From the NCBI RefSeq assembly GCF_019645855.1, contig NZ_CP080999.1:372001-436000 (forward strand): a stretch of 64,000 bases of DNA, in the 5' to 3' direction. The DNA comes from Mycobacterium malmoense. Lineage in GTDB: Bacteria > Actinomycetota > Actinomycetes > Mycobacteriales > Mycobacteriaceae. Positions 1-8,025 of the stretch are shown here, one piece after another; the first letter of the stretch is position 1; each line of letters begins with the position of its first letter. Under the pieces are notes generated by a model. The model saw nothing but the letters and a program-made list of their open reading frames with translations. It was not told where the DNA came from and did no database searches. A program made the translations under genes and the position numbers.

Positions 1-422
1 GAGATCGTGATCGCCGGCCGCTCCGCACGGGTGGGCTCGACCGCGCTTGCCCCGAACTCGCGCAGCGTCGACGAGAAGGTCGGCGGTATCAGGGCCGACC
101 CGTAAACCTGGGCCCTGTCCAGCAGCCGGTGGGCCTCGTCATGGGTCACCACCCGGACGTCGAACTTGTTCTTGTCCAGCCCGGCGACCAGGCCGTCGAC
201 GATCTGGGCGCCCGTCGGTCCGGCGTCCTCGTTCACCACGGCGATGGGGAAGTGCCGCAGGTTGGTCATCGGGTTCAAGATGCCCCCGAGGTACAGCGCG
301 CACAGCGCCGACATCAGCGCCAGGGTGATGACGAGCGGCGCCACCCAGAATCGTACGGTCCGAATTGCCTTGATGTTCCGCTTGGGGTTCGGCGCCGCGT
401 GCCGCGGCTGCGCTTGGGACAT
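1..422 (-). CDS. YhgE/Pip-like membrane protein, N-terminal part only
   Basis: The gene starts at ATG 422 and runs off the left edge, so only about 140 residues are visible. It opens with a basic cytoplasmic tail and one membrane helix at about residues 28-50 (WVAPLVITLALMSALCALYL). An extracytoplasmic domain follows, beginning IAVVNEDAGPTGAQIVDGL. This layout, with the conserved VVNEDAG stretch just after the first helix, is typical of YhgE/Pip and ABC-2-type membrane proteins; the remaining helices would lie outside the window. It follows the pirin-like gene on the same strand after 36 bp, with a weak GGAG-like site upstream, so the two could be co-transcribed. The substrate is unknown. The family call rests on the N-terminus only. 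Confidence 0.6.
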   Translation of the reverse strand, partial: MSQAQPRHAAPNPKRNIKAIRTVRFWVAPLVITLALMSALCALYLGGILNPMTNLRHFPIAVVNEDAGPTGAQIVDGLVAGLDKNKFDVRVVTHDEAHRLLDRAQVYGSALIPPTFSSTLREFGASAVEPTRAERPAITI

Positions 423-458
423 GCGGGCTCCTGTCTGTCGTGCCCACTCTATGCGGCC

Positions 459-1180
459 TCAGTCGCCCAGCTTTGCGTGCATCTCCCAGATCAGCAGTTC
501 CGACGGCTCGATTGCGGTCACCCGCCGGCCGTCGGTGTCGGTGAACCGGACCGCGTCACCCTCGTCCAGGTCGCCGACGCCCTCGCAGGTGAGCCGGCCG
601 CGCGCGACAAATAGGTGCAGGTAGGGCGCGGCTGGCAGGCTCACCGTGTCGCCGGGCCGCAGCCGCGCGCCGTGCAGCGCCGCGCGGCGGTTGTGCAGGG
701 TGACGGCCGCGTCATGGCCGGGCATGCCCGAGGCGATGGTGACCAGGTTGCCGCCCAACAGTTCCTTGTCGACCTCGTGCTGTTGGTAGCTCGGGGAGAT
801 GCCGGTCTCGTCGGGGATTACCCACATCTGCACGAAACGGACCGGCTCCGTCGCTGAATCGTTCTTCTCCGAGTGCAGGATTCCGCTGCCGGCCGACATG
901 CGTTGGGCCAGACCGGGATAGACGATTCCGTGATTGCCGGCGGAATCCTGATGTGTCAGTTCGCCATCCAGCACCCAGGTGATGATCTCCATGTCCCGGT
1001 GCGGATGGGTATCGAAGCCCGCAGTTTTACTCGGTCGTCGTTGTTGACCAGGAGCAGCCCGTGGTGGGTGTTGTGCGGATCGTAGTGGTCGCCGAACGAG
1101 AACGAATGCCGGGATTCCAGCCAGGATGTCGTGGTGACGGCCCGGTCGGTCGCACGCCGGATCTGCACGGTGGCGGGCAT
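459..1180 (-). pseudogene. Pirin-family protein (Rv0181c-like), frameshifted
   Basis: Two reading frames together encode one pirin, a bicupin protein of the quercetinase-like YhhW group. The first frame starts at ATG 1180 and gives SFGDHYDPHNTHHGLLLVNN, the typical pirin opening. The second resumes with GFDTHPHRDMEIITWVLDG, contains the conserved HQDSAGN and MSAGSGILHSE stretches, and ends MHAKLGD at 459. The frames change at about 1015-1025, between codons for VNNDDRVK and GFDTHPHR; the stretch is one base short (or two too long) for one continuous frame. All other family landmarks are intact. This is either a recent inactivating indel or a sequencing or assembly error. Metal-binding His residues of the first cupin lie just after the break, so the N-terminal fragment alone would not be functional. 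Confidence 0.75.
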
Positions 1181-1190
1181 GAACCCCAGC

Positions 1191-2072
1191 CTAATGGCCC
1201 GCCCCGGCGGTGAGCAGCCCCTGCGCGTGCAGCAGCGCGGCGTCGAGCGCGGCCAGGGTCAGCCCGGCCGAGCGACCCAGGTGGATCTCGATTTGGTATT
1301 CCGGCTGGCCGTCCTGCCCGAAGATCGGCAGGACAACGAATTCCGTTGCAGCCACCTCGGTTTCGAGCGTATCGGTGACGGACTGCAGCGTCACCATCGT
1401 CATCAGGGTGGTGAGCTGGCGGGTCACCTGCGCGGTCGGCTCGAGCGATGCCAGCACGTCAGACAACCGGTTGTGCAGCGATTGGTGGGTGTCGTCGAAC
1501 CGCCATGCGCCGTAGCCGCGGGCGCGGATATCGGCGAGGACCCGCTGATGCTGGGTGATTTCGGTGCGGGTCAGGCGTGGCATCACTCGGTGCAGCCAGG
1601 CTTGGACGAAATCCGCGTCGCGCCAAGCCATCGCGACCAGGCCGAATGGCGGGTCGATGGGGAAGCGCTGGCCGACGGCGTGCTCGCCGTCGGTGCCGTG
1701 GCCGACCGCGTCGACGGTGGTGAGGTGCCGGCCGCCGATCTTCGACATCGAGCAGCCGGCGTCGAGCGTATCGTGCAGGAAGCGCAGCGCCTCACGCCCG
1801 CGGTCCAGCAGGGGGAACTGCGTCCGCAGGCCGTGCACCAGGCCGAACAATCCGCTACCCAGCACGTAGCGGCGGTCCTCGAGCCGCGTCACCCAGGCGC
1901 GCCGTTCCAGTTCGGCCAGCACCAGGGCACAGGTCGAGGTGCTGATCCTGCAGGTCTTCGCCAGCTCGGCCGATGTCCGCCCGTTCGGTGAATCCGCCAG
2001 GGCAGCAAGCACATCCATCACGCGGCCGGTCGGCGGCGACTTAACGGTTGACGCGGCGGTTGACGTAGCCAC
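1191..2072 (-). CDS. IclR-family transcriptional regulator
   Basis: About 293 residues. An N-terminal winged helix-turn-helix lies at about residues 15-75 (VLAALADSPNGRTSAELAKT, then STSTCALVLAELERRAWV). An effector-binding C-terminal domain follows, with the DAVGHGTDGEHAVGQRFPI region expected for IclR proteins. I choose GTG 2072 because bases 2084-2073, read on the minus strand, are AAGGAGGTGATC, a perfect 12-base match to the 16S rRNA 3' end five bases from that codon; GTG 2078 lies inside this match. The gene is divergent from a DapB-like oxidoreductase with about 60 bp between them, and that gap holds a perfect inverted repeat. The simplest reading is local control of the neighbour. The effector is unknown. 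Confidence 0.85.
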   Translation of the reverse strand: MATSTAASTVKSPPTGRVMDVLAALADSPNGRTSAELAKTCRISTSTCALVLAELERRAWVTRLEDRRYVLGSGLFGLVHGLRTQFPLLDRGREALRFLHDTLDAGCSMSKIGGRHLTTVDAVGHGTDGEHAVGQRFPIDPPFGLVAMAWRDADFVQAWLHRVMPRLTRTEITQHQRVLADIRARGYGAWRFDDTHQSLHNRLSDVLASLEPTAQVTRQLTTLMTMVTLQSVTDTLETEVAATEFVVLPIFGQDGQPEYQIEIHLGRSAGLTLAALDAALLHAQGLLTAGAGH

Positions 2073-2113
2073 GATCACCTCCTTACGATCCGTCCAAAAG
2101 CTCAGAATAGATG

Positions 2114-2127
2114 TCCTAATCTTAGGA
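2114..2127. promoter_or_regulatory. Inverted repeat, candidate IclR operator
   Basis: TCCTAATCTTAGGA is a perfect 6+6 inverted repeat with a 2-base centre. It lies between the divergent IclR regulator and the DapB-like gene. Its right arm overlaps the AGGAG ribosome binding site (2124-2128) of the DapB-like gene, so a protein bound here would block that gene's transcript start or translation. The operator role is inferred from position and symmetry only. Confidence 0.5.
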
Positions 2128-2134
2128 GACTTTG

Positions 2135-3268
2135 GTGTTCAAGGTGGGAGTTTGGGGTCCTGGTTCCATGGGCGTGATCGCCCTGCGCGGGGTGATCGAC
2201 CATCCGGAGCTACAACTGGTCGATGTCGTCGTGCACAGCGATGCCAAAGCGGGTCGCGACGCGGGTGAGCTGTGTGGCATCGCGCCGGTCGGGGTGGTGG
2301 CCACGCAGGACCCGGCGGCGATGCTCGCCGGCGACGCCGACGCGGTGGTGTATGCCGCCGGCGCCAACCTGCGGCCGCTGGAGGCCGTGCAGGACATGGT
2401 GTCGATCCTGCGGGCCGGAAAGAACGTGGTGTCGTGTTCGGTGGTGCCGCTGGTCTTTCCCGACGCCGTCGACGCGGCGTTCACCGATCCGCTGCGGCAG
2501 GCCGCGCTGGACGGCGGCGTGTCGTTCTTTACCACCGGCATCGACTCCGGATTCGCCAATGACGTTCTGCCACTGGTGCTTTCGGGTGTCTCTCGGGTCA
2601 TCGAGTCGATTCGGGTGACGGAGATGTTCAACTACGCGACCTACCCGGACCGGTCCGCCGTCTACGAGATCCTTGGATTCGGCAAGCCGCCGGAGTACCA
2701 GGCGTTCGCGGCCCAGCCGGGAATATTCACCTTCGGCTGGGGACCCGTCGTGCACCAGCTGGCCGCCGGATTGGGCGTCAAGGTCGACAACATCGAGGAG
2801 AGCAACGAGCGGGTGCCGGCCGCCGAGTCCTTCGACACGCCAACGGGTCACATCGAGGCCGGGACGATCGCGGCGATGCGTTCGACGCTGACCGGTCACG
2901 TCGGCGGCAAACCGACATTCGTCATCGACCACGTGACGCGGATGCGCGACGACATCGCTCCGGATTGGCCGCAGCCGCACATCTCCATCGAGCCCAAGGA
3001 CCTGGGCTACGGGTTGGCCTCGGGCCGTGGACTTTACCGTGTGGAGATCGAGGGTTCCCCGAGCATGCGGTGCGAATTCGAGATGGCCGAGGACCACGAC
3101 CACGACCTGGGCGCGCGTGTGGCGGGCGCGTCGCGGATGGTTAATGCCATCCCGGCGGTGTGCGCGGCACCGCCCGGTCTGCTGTCCGCGTTGGACCTGC
3201 CGCTGATCACCGGGGCTGGCCTGGTCCGCCCGGTGCCAGGGCCGTCACCGGATAGCCGCCTGTTCTAA
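2135..3268 (+). CDS. DapB-like NAD(P)-dependent oxidoreductase
   Basis: About 377 residues. The N-terminus (VGVWGPGSMGVIALRGVI) is a Rossmann dinucleotide-binding motif of the dihydrodipicolinate reductase N-terminal fold, followed by an acidic-end beta strand and VVYAAGANLRPLEAV. The protein is longer than true DapB (about 245 residues). It matches the group annotated as dihydrodipicolinate reductase-like or amine dehydrogenase-like proteins, so lysine biosynthesis is unlikely. GTG 2135 is preferred over TTG 2132 because AGGAG ends six bases upstream. The 3' end overlaps the convergent hydrolase gene by 24 bp. It is divergent from an IclR regulator, which suggests an inducible catabolic step. 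The substrate cannot be told from sequence. Confidence 0.75.
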   Translation: MFKVGVWGPGSMGVIALRGVIDHPELQLVDVVVHSDAKAGRDAGELCGIAPVGVVATQDPAAMLAGDADAVVYAAGANLRPLEAVQDMVSILRAGKNVVSCSVVPLVFPDAVDAAFTDPLRQAALDGGVSFFTTGIDSGFANDVLPLVLSGVSRVIESIRVTEMFNYATYPDRSAVYEILGFGKPPEYQAFAAQPGIFTFGWGPVVHQLAAGLGVKVDNIEESNERVPAAESFDTPTGHIEAGTIAAMRSTLTGHVGGKPTFVIDHVTRMRDDIAPDWPQPHISIEPKDLGYGLASGRGLYRVEIEGSPSMRCEFEMAEDHDHDLGARVAGASRMVNAIPAVCAAPPGLLSALDLPLITGAGLVRPVPGPSPDSRLF

Positions 3269-4666
3269 CGGGGGATACGTCGCGGCGGCGAGCTGAAGGA
3301 TCTCCTCACGGTCCGCCGGCAGGATGAACCCGGCGCGGATCGCCGCGTCGAGCGCGGCCGTAAAACGTGACAGGTACTCATCAGCCCCGTTCGGGTAGAG
3401 CCGGCTCAACGTGGCGGCGTCAAAGGGCTCACCGGAGCCGAAGATCGCGGACATGATGCTCTCTTCGCCGCCGAGACCAGAGGTCCGGGCGATCGGCACG
3501 TCCACCCATGGGGTTCTGACTCCACCCTCGGCAAGTCCGTTGTTATCCAGAATGGGTTGGGGCCCAGCGCCTTCGCGGACCTTGATGGGCTCGGCGGTGT
3601 GCGCTGGCTCGCCGGTTCTCACCCATTCGTTCAAGGCGGCGACCGCCGCCTGCACCACATAGTGATGTTGTGGGGCGAAGTTAATGTAGTGCGCCAGTTG
3701 CTGTCCCATCAGCATGTTGGTCGGCGCGTAGGCCGCCACGATGGCGTCCAGCGGCGCAGAGCCGCTGTCGATCGGGGCTACTTGAATCGTGTAGTTGTCG
3801 GCATGGGCGGCGCCGGGGATCTCCCAGACCCGCAGCCGCGGGTTGTCCGGCTGCCGCGCGGAGTAATAGCCGTGATCCGCGCCGCCGAAGAGGTCGGTTT
3901 CGGTGATGATCGTCAGCAGCGGGACGCGCAGGTCCGGGCGGAACTTGACCGCTTGCGACGTACCGAGTCCATCGAAGATGGAAGCGCCGTCCAGCGGTGC
4001 GGCAGAAGCGAATCGGGAATGCACGAGAAAGCCGTCATAGGTGCGGGCCAGGGGATCGACGGCGTTGATGTAGGTCGTCAGGAACATGGCCGACTGAGAC
4101 TCGCCGAGGGCGACGACGTGTCGCGGGCGCAGGCCGCGCAGGACGCCGTTGCGCTCGGCGCCTTCGACGAGCCTCCCGATCTGGGAAAAGATGTCATAGC
4201 AGAAGGCGTCACCGGGATGGCCTAGGGACGCATAGCGTTTCGGGTCCTGGCTCTTCAAGGACATGTCCGCGCCGAGCAGACTCGCACCGCCCTCGATCCC
4301 GACCCGCTGAGCCGAGACCGCAACGTATGCGTAGCCCGCGCGCACTATTTCGCGGTGTGCCATCATCCACACGGCCGGAGCGTCGATTCCGCCGCTCACA
4401 TTGAGCCATTCGACGAGTGCCGTTCCGTTGAACCGTGCCGGATCGGCAGGGGTCAACGCCACCATCCGAGTAGTGTAATCGGCGGTGCCGGAAGTCGTTA
4501 CGTTCCAACGACCGTCGGGACTCGGCCCGTTTTCAGGGGTGTAGGACGATGCCGTCCCGGAAACGAAGAACTCCTCGGCAACATAACCGACGCTGCCGAT
4601 GTCAAAGGCGCCCAACAGCAGAAGCGGCTTGCCGTGCACGGGTACAACGTTGGTGCCATCCGTCAT
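3245..4666 (-). CDS. Alpha/beta hydrolase-domain protein
   Basis: About 473 residues from ATG 4666. The nucleophile region reads HVVALGESQSAMFLTTYINA (G-E-S-Q-S, serine at the elbow). Later come an acid region (LLTIITETDLFGG) and a histidine in IPGAAHADNYTI. This order and the long lid fit the large alpha/beta hydrolase family common in actinobacteria, with esterase or lactonase-like members. No signal peptide is evident. The gene follows sigG on the same strand after 25 bp and is probably in its operon, which may place it under stress control. Its end overlaps the DapB-like gene tail-to-tail. The substrate is unknown. Confidence 0.7.
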   Translation of the reverse strand: MTDGTNVVPVHGKPLLLLGAFDIGSVGYVAEEFFVSGTASSYTPENGPSPDGRWNVTTSGTADYTTRMVALTPADPARFNGTALVEWLNVSGGIDAPAVWMMAHREIVRAGYAYVAVSAQRVGIEGGASLLGADMSLKSQDPKRYASLGHPGDAFCYDIFSQIGRLVEGAERNGVLRGLRPRHVVALGESQSAMFLTTYINAVDPLARTYDGFLVHSRFASAAPLDGASIFDGLGTSQAVKFRPDLRVPLLTIITETDLFGGADHGYYSARQPDNPRLRVWEIPGAAHADNYTIQVAPIDSGSAPLDAIVAAYAPTNMLMGQQLAHYINFAPQHHYVVQAAVAALNEWVRTGEPAHTAEPIKVREGAGPQPILDNNGLAEGGVRTPWVDVPIARTSGLGGEESIMSAIFGSGEPFDAATLSRLYPNGADEYLSRFTAALDAAIRAGFILPADREEILQLAAATYPPLEQAAIR

Positions 4667-4691
4667 GTGCTGCGCATCCTTGACCCCGGTC

Positions 4692-5663
4692 TCATAACGA
4701 GCTAGGCAACCCGAATTTGGGGAACAACGTATCGTCGAGGAACGCCACCACACGTGACACCCCGTCGTCGCGCACGTCCAGCACGTGCAACTGAAACGGC
4801 ACGTGCACGTCGCCGGCACGCATGTACATGGCCGCGCCGGGCTGACCGTTGGCGACCAGCGGCAGCAGGCGCATGTCGCCGGCGGACTCGGCCGGGCACT
4901 GCTGGTGAATCAGGGTGATGATGTCTTGCGCGCCCCGATACCAGCCGACGTACGGCGGCATTTCCCAGACCGCCTCGGCGGTGAATAGCTCCACCAAGCG
5001 GTCGATGTCGTAGGACTCGAACGCGGCGATGTAGCGGTCCAGCAGGTCCCGCGCCTCCGGCGAATCCGGTGCCGCCAACCGGTCGTCGGAGCTGGGCCCG
5101 ACGGCATCCAGCTGGGAACGGGCCCGCTGCAGCAGGCTGTTGACGGCGGTCGTGGTGGCGCCGATCGCCGCGGCGACTTCGGCGGCCTTCCACTGCAGCA
5201 CGTCGCGCAGCAGCAGAACCGCCCGTTGCCGGGGTGAAAGGTGTTGCAGCGCAGCGACAAACGCCAGCCGCACCGACTCACGCGATCCGACGATGACGGA
5301 AGGGTCGGGCAGGGGCTCCAGCCAGGGCACCTCGCGGCGTTCCACCAGTTCCGCGGTCGGGTCCGCGCTCGATCCCCCCAACCCGGTCGGCAACGGCCGG
5401 CGCTGCCGGCCCTCCAGCGCGCTCAGGCAGGCGTTGGTAGCGATGCGGTGCAGCCAGGTCCGCATCGACGACTTGCCCTCGAAACGGTCGTAGGCCTTCC
5501 AGGCCCGCAGCAGCGTCTCTTGCACCAGGTCTTCCGCGTCGTGCACCGATCCGGTCATCCGGTAGCAGTGCGCGAGCAGTTCACGACGGTACGGCTCGGC
5601 GTGCGTCGAGAAGTCTCCGCCGGCCGCCGGGTCGCCTTCGGAGTTTTGCGCGAGAAGGCTCAC
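4692..5663 (-). CDS. sigG: ECF sigma factor SigG
   Basis: About 323 residues from GTG 5663 (GTG 5669 is also possible). Region 2 is clear at about residues 25-95 (YRRELLAHCYRMTGSVHDAE, DLVQETLLRAWKAYDRFEG). Region 4 follows at about 155-205 (LSPRQRAVLLLRDVLQWKAA, then TTTAVNSLLQRARSQL). The last 120 residues form a SnoaL-like domain (LLDRYIAAFESYDIDRLVEL, WEMPPYVGWYRG), as in SigG and related C-terminally extended ECF factors. Such domains usually adjust sigma activity, often in place of a classical anti-sigma gene, and none is seen here. SigG is associated with DNA-damage and intracellular expression in M. tuberculosis. It is divergent from the monoacylglycerol lipase gene and probably co-transcribed with the hydrolase downstream. 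Confidence 0.93.
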   Translation of the reverse strand: MSLLAQNSEGDPAAGGDFSTHAEPYRRELLAHCYRMTGSVHDAEDLVQETLLRAWKAYDRFEGKSSMRTWLHRIATNACLSALEGRQRRPLPTGLGGSSADPTAELVERREVPWLEPLPDPSVIVGSRESVRLAFVAALQHLSPRQRAVLLLRDVLQWKAAEVAAAIGATTTAVNSLLQRARSQLDAVGPSSDDRLAAPDSPEARDLLDRYIAAFESYDIDRLVELFTAEAVWEMPPYVGWYRGAQDIITLIHQQCPAESAGDMRLLPLVANGQPGAAMYMRAGDVHVPFQLHVLDVRDDGVSRVVAFLDDTLFPKFGLPSSL

Positions 5664-5726
5664 CCGCACGAGCGTACGCAGTGTCTGGCAACGCGACCCG
5701 GATCGGCAGCCACTACGCTGCCCGTA

Positions 5727-6566
5727 ATGACCACCACCCGCACTGAACGGAATTTCGACGGTGTCGGCGGCGTGCGCATCGTGTACGACGTCTGGACGCC
5801 GGACGTTGCGCCACGAGCGGTGGTCGTGCTGTCGCACGGGCTCGGCGAGCATGCCCGCCGCTACGACCACGTCGCGCAGCGCTTCGGTGAAGCCGGGCTG
5901 GTCACCTACGCGCTGGATCATCGTGGGCACGGCCGCTCCGGCGGCAAGCGGGTGCTGGTGCGGGACATCTCCGAGTACACCGCGGATTTCGACACCCTGG
6001 TCGGCATCGCGACCCGGGAGCACCCCGGCCTCAAGTGCATCGTGCTCGGGCACAGCATGGGCGGCGCGATCGTGTTCGCCTACGGCGTCGAACGCCCGGA
6101 CAACTACGACATGATGGTGCTGTCGGGGCCGGCCGTGGCCGCCCAGGATCAGGTGTCGCCGCTGCTGGCGTTGGCCGCCAAAGTGCTCGGCGTTCTGGTG
6201 CCCGGTCTGCCGGTGCAGGAACTCGACGTCGACGCCATATCCCGGGATCCCGCGGTGGTGGCGGCCTACAAAACCGACCCGCTGGTGTACCACGGGAGGG
6301 TCCCCGCCGGCATCGGCCGCGCGCTGCTGCAGGTCGGCGAGACCATGCCGCGGCGGGCACCGGCGTTGACCGCGCCGCTGCTGGTGGTGCACGGCGCCGA
6401 CGACCGGCTGATCCCCGTGGCCGGCAGCCGCCGCCTTGTCGAGTGCGTGGGATCGAGCGACGTCACGTTGAAGGTCTATCCCGGGCTGTACCACGAGGTC
6501 TTCAACGAGCCGGAGCGCGACCAGGTGCTCGATGACGTGGTCTCCTGGATCGTGAAACGGCTCTGA
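5727..6566 (+). CDS. Monoacylglycerol lipase (Rv0183-like)
   Basis: 279 residues, the same length as Rv0183, which hydrolyses monoacylglycerols and lysophospholipids at the cell surface. The catalytic serine is Ser110 in GHSMGG, the acid Asp226 in HGADDRLIP and the base His256 in YPGLYHEVFNEP, matching the known S110-D226-H256 triad. The HGLGEHARRY stretch near residue 37 supplies the oxyanion loop. There is no signal peptide, as in the family. The gene is divergent from sigG across only 63 bp, so the promoters must be very close. It likely provides fatty acid and glycerol from host or endogenous lipid. Three MIRU repeats lie 44 bp downstream. Confidence 0.93.
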   Translation: MTTTRTERNFDGVGGVRIVYDVWTPDVAPRAVVVLSHGLGEHARRYDHVAQRFGEAGLVTYALDHRGHGRSGGKRVLVRDISEYTADFDTLVGIATREHPGLKCIVLGHSMGGAIVFAYGVERPDNYDMMVLSGPAVAAQDQVSPLLALAAKVLGVLVPGLPVQELDVDAISRDPAVVAAYKTDPLVYHGRVPAGIGRALLQVGETMPRRAPALTAPLLVVHGADDRLIPVAGSRRLVECVGSSDVTLKVYPGLYHEVFNEPERDQVLDDVVSWIVKRL

Positions 6567-6610
6567 TCTGCTATGAACGACGTGTCGTACCGCTCCCGTA
6601 GCTTGGCGCC

Positions 6611-6769
6611 ATGACCCGCGCCGGCGACGATGCGGTGCGAAGCAACGGGGAGGAGCGGCGCAGATGACCGACGCCGGCGACGATGCGGTGCGAAGCAACG
6701 GGGAGGAGCGGCGCAGATGACCGACGCCGGCGACGATGCGGTGCGAAGCAACGGGGAGGAGCGGCGCAG
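6611..6769 (+). repeat. Three tandem 53-bp MIRU units
   Basis: Three head-to-tail copies of exactly 53 bp lie at 6611-6663, 6664-6716 and 6717-6769. Copies 2 and 3 are identical; copy 1 differs at one base (CCC for CCG near the start). Each starts with ATGAC and holds GGGGAGGAGCGGCGCAG at its end. This is the mycobacterial interspersed repetitive unit family used in VNTR typing. Each copy reads as an 18-residue ORF (MT-R/D-AGDDAVRSNGEERRR) whose TGA overlaps the next ATG as ATGA. The last copy therefore hands over directly to the Rv0184-like start at 6770. Its GGGGAGGAG serves as a Shine-Dalgarno sequence. Copy number is likely variable between strains. Confidence 0.95.
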
Positions 6770-7519
6770 ATGACCGACGACAAAATGCTGGCCCGCATCG
6801 GCGCGCTGCTGCGCCAGGCCGAAGGCACCGACAACCCGCACGAGGCCGACGCCTTCATGGGCGCCGCGCAACGGTTGGCGACGGCGGCCTCTATCGACCT
6901 GGCGGTGGCGCGGTCTCATGCGGCCAACCGCTCGCCGACGCAGGCCCCGATGCAGCGGACGATCACCATCGGGCCGGCGGGGACCAAGGGGTTGCGGACG
7001 TATGTGCAGCTTTTCGTGCTGATCGCTGCGGCCAACGACGTGCGCTGCGATGTGGCGTCGAATTCGACGTTCCTCTACGCGTACGGGTTCCCCGAGGACA
7101 TCGACGCCAGCCACGCCCTGTACGCCAGCCTGGTTGTCCAGATGGTGCGGGCCTCGGACGCCTACCTCGCCTCGGGCGCGCACCGGCCCACCCCGACGAT
7201 CACCGCCCGGCTCAACTTCCAGCTGGCCTTCGGCGCCCGCGTCGGTCAGCGGCTGGCCGAGGCCCGCGACCAGGCCCGGCGCGAGGCCACCGAGGACCGC
7301 CGTCGTCCACCGGGCACCGCTATCGCCTTGCGGGACAAGGAAGTCGAGCTGCACGACTACTACCGCGGCGCGTCCAGGGCGCGCGGCACCTGGCGGGCCA
7401 GCAGCGCCACGGCCGGATATTCGTCGGCGGCGCGCCGCGCCGGTGACCGGGCCGGCAAGAGGGCGCGGCTGGGCAATAGCCCCGAACTGCCCGGGGCGCG
7501 GAGCGCGCTCCGCGGGTGA
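6770..7519 (+). CDS. DUF2786-domain protein (Rv0184-like)
   Basis: 249 residues, the Rv0184 length, from the ATG that follows the third MIRU copy. The N-terminal DUF2786 segment covers about residues 1-45 (MLARIGALLRQAEGTDNPHE, then ADAFMGAAQRLA), a helical module also found in some phage and DNA-associated proteins. The rest is a mixed alpha/beta region ending in a basic, Arg-rich tail from about residue 170, compatible with nucleic-acid binding. It overlaps the next gene by 4 bp (GTGA), so it is translationally coupled to it. The MIRU-borne SD and ATGA junction should couple its translation to the upstream mini-ORFs. No enzymatic function is known. Confidence 0.85.
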   Translation: MTDDKMLARIGALLRQAEGTDNPHEADAFMGAAQRLATAASIDLAVARSHAANRSPTQAPMQRTITIGPAGTKGLRTYVQLFVLIAAANDVRCDVASNSTFLYAYGFPEDIDASHALYASLVVQMVRASDAYLASGAHRPTPTITARLNFQLAFGARVGQRLAEARDQARREATEDRRRPPGTAIALRDKEVELHDYYRGASRARGTWRASSATAGYSSAARRAGDRAGKRARLGNSPELPGARSALRG

Positions 7520-8025
7520 CTCCGGGGGATTCGCTACGGGACTCTCAGCGCGCGAGGGTCTATGCGGCCGAGGAGTTCGTCCGGACGCTGTTCGGCCGGG
7601 CCGCCGAACACGGATCACCCGCCGTGGATTTTTTCGGCACGCAGCTGACGCTTCCGCCCGAGGGCCGATTCGGGTCGGTCGCCTCGGTACAGCGCTATGT
7701 CGACGACGTGCTTGCGCTGCCGGCGGTGCGGCAACGCTGGCCGGACGTGCCGCCGCTGCGGGTGCGGGCGCGGCGGGCGGCCACCGCGGCGCACTACGAA
7801 AACCATGATGGCGCAGGCGTTATCGCGGTTCCCGATCGTGACTCCGCCGACTGGGCGCTGCGCGAGCTGGTGGTGCTCCATGAGGTGGCGCACCACCTGT
7901 GTCAGGCGCAGCCGCCGCACGGTCGGGAGTTCGTCGCGACGATCTGTGGGCTGGCGGAGCTGGTGATGGGGCCGGAACTGGGGCACGTGCTGCGTGTCGT
8001 GTACGCCAAGGAGGGCGTGCGGTGA
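7516..8025 (+). CDS. Putative metallopeptidase-like protein (Rv0185-like)
   Basis: 169 residues from GTG 7516, which overlaps the upstream stop. The key motif is LHEVAHHLCQ at about residues 121-130, an HExxH zinc-peptidase signature followed by a second histidine in PPHGREF about 11 residues on. This suits the small actinobacterial family of predicted metalloproteins next to DUF2786 proteins. There is no signal peptide, so it should act in the cytosol. The conserved pairing with the DUF2786 gene, with overlapping codons on both sides, suggests that the two products work together. The target is unknown. Confidence 0.8.
   Translation: MTPGDSLRDSQRARVYAAEEFVRTLFGRAAEHGSPAVDFFGTQLTLPPEGRFGSVASVQRYVDDVLALPAVRQRWPDVPPLRVRARRAATAAHYENHDGAGVIAVPDRDSADWALRELVVLHEVAHHLCQAQPPHGREFVATICGLAELVMGPELGHVLRVVYAKEGVR

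Noticed and set aside
129..624. Plus-strand open frames over the first 600 bases
   Set aside because: They are antisense to the YhgE/Pip-like and pirin genes and show no family features.
5664..6698. Upstream extension of the sigG frame across the lipase gene and MIRU copies
   Set aside because: The extension is antisense to the lipase gene and reads through repeats; SigG homology begins near GTG 5663.
6611..6769. Short CRISPR array
   Set aside because: The repeats are directly adjacent with no spacers, and no cas gene is present. They match MIRU units.
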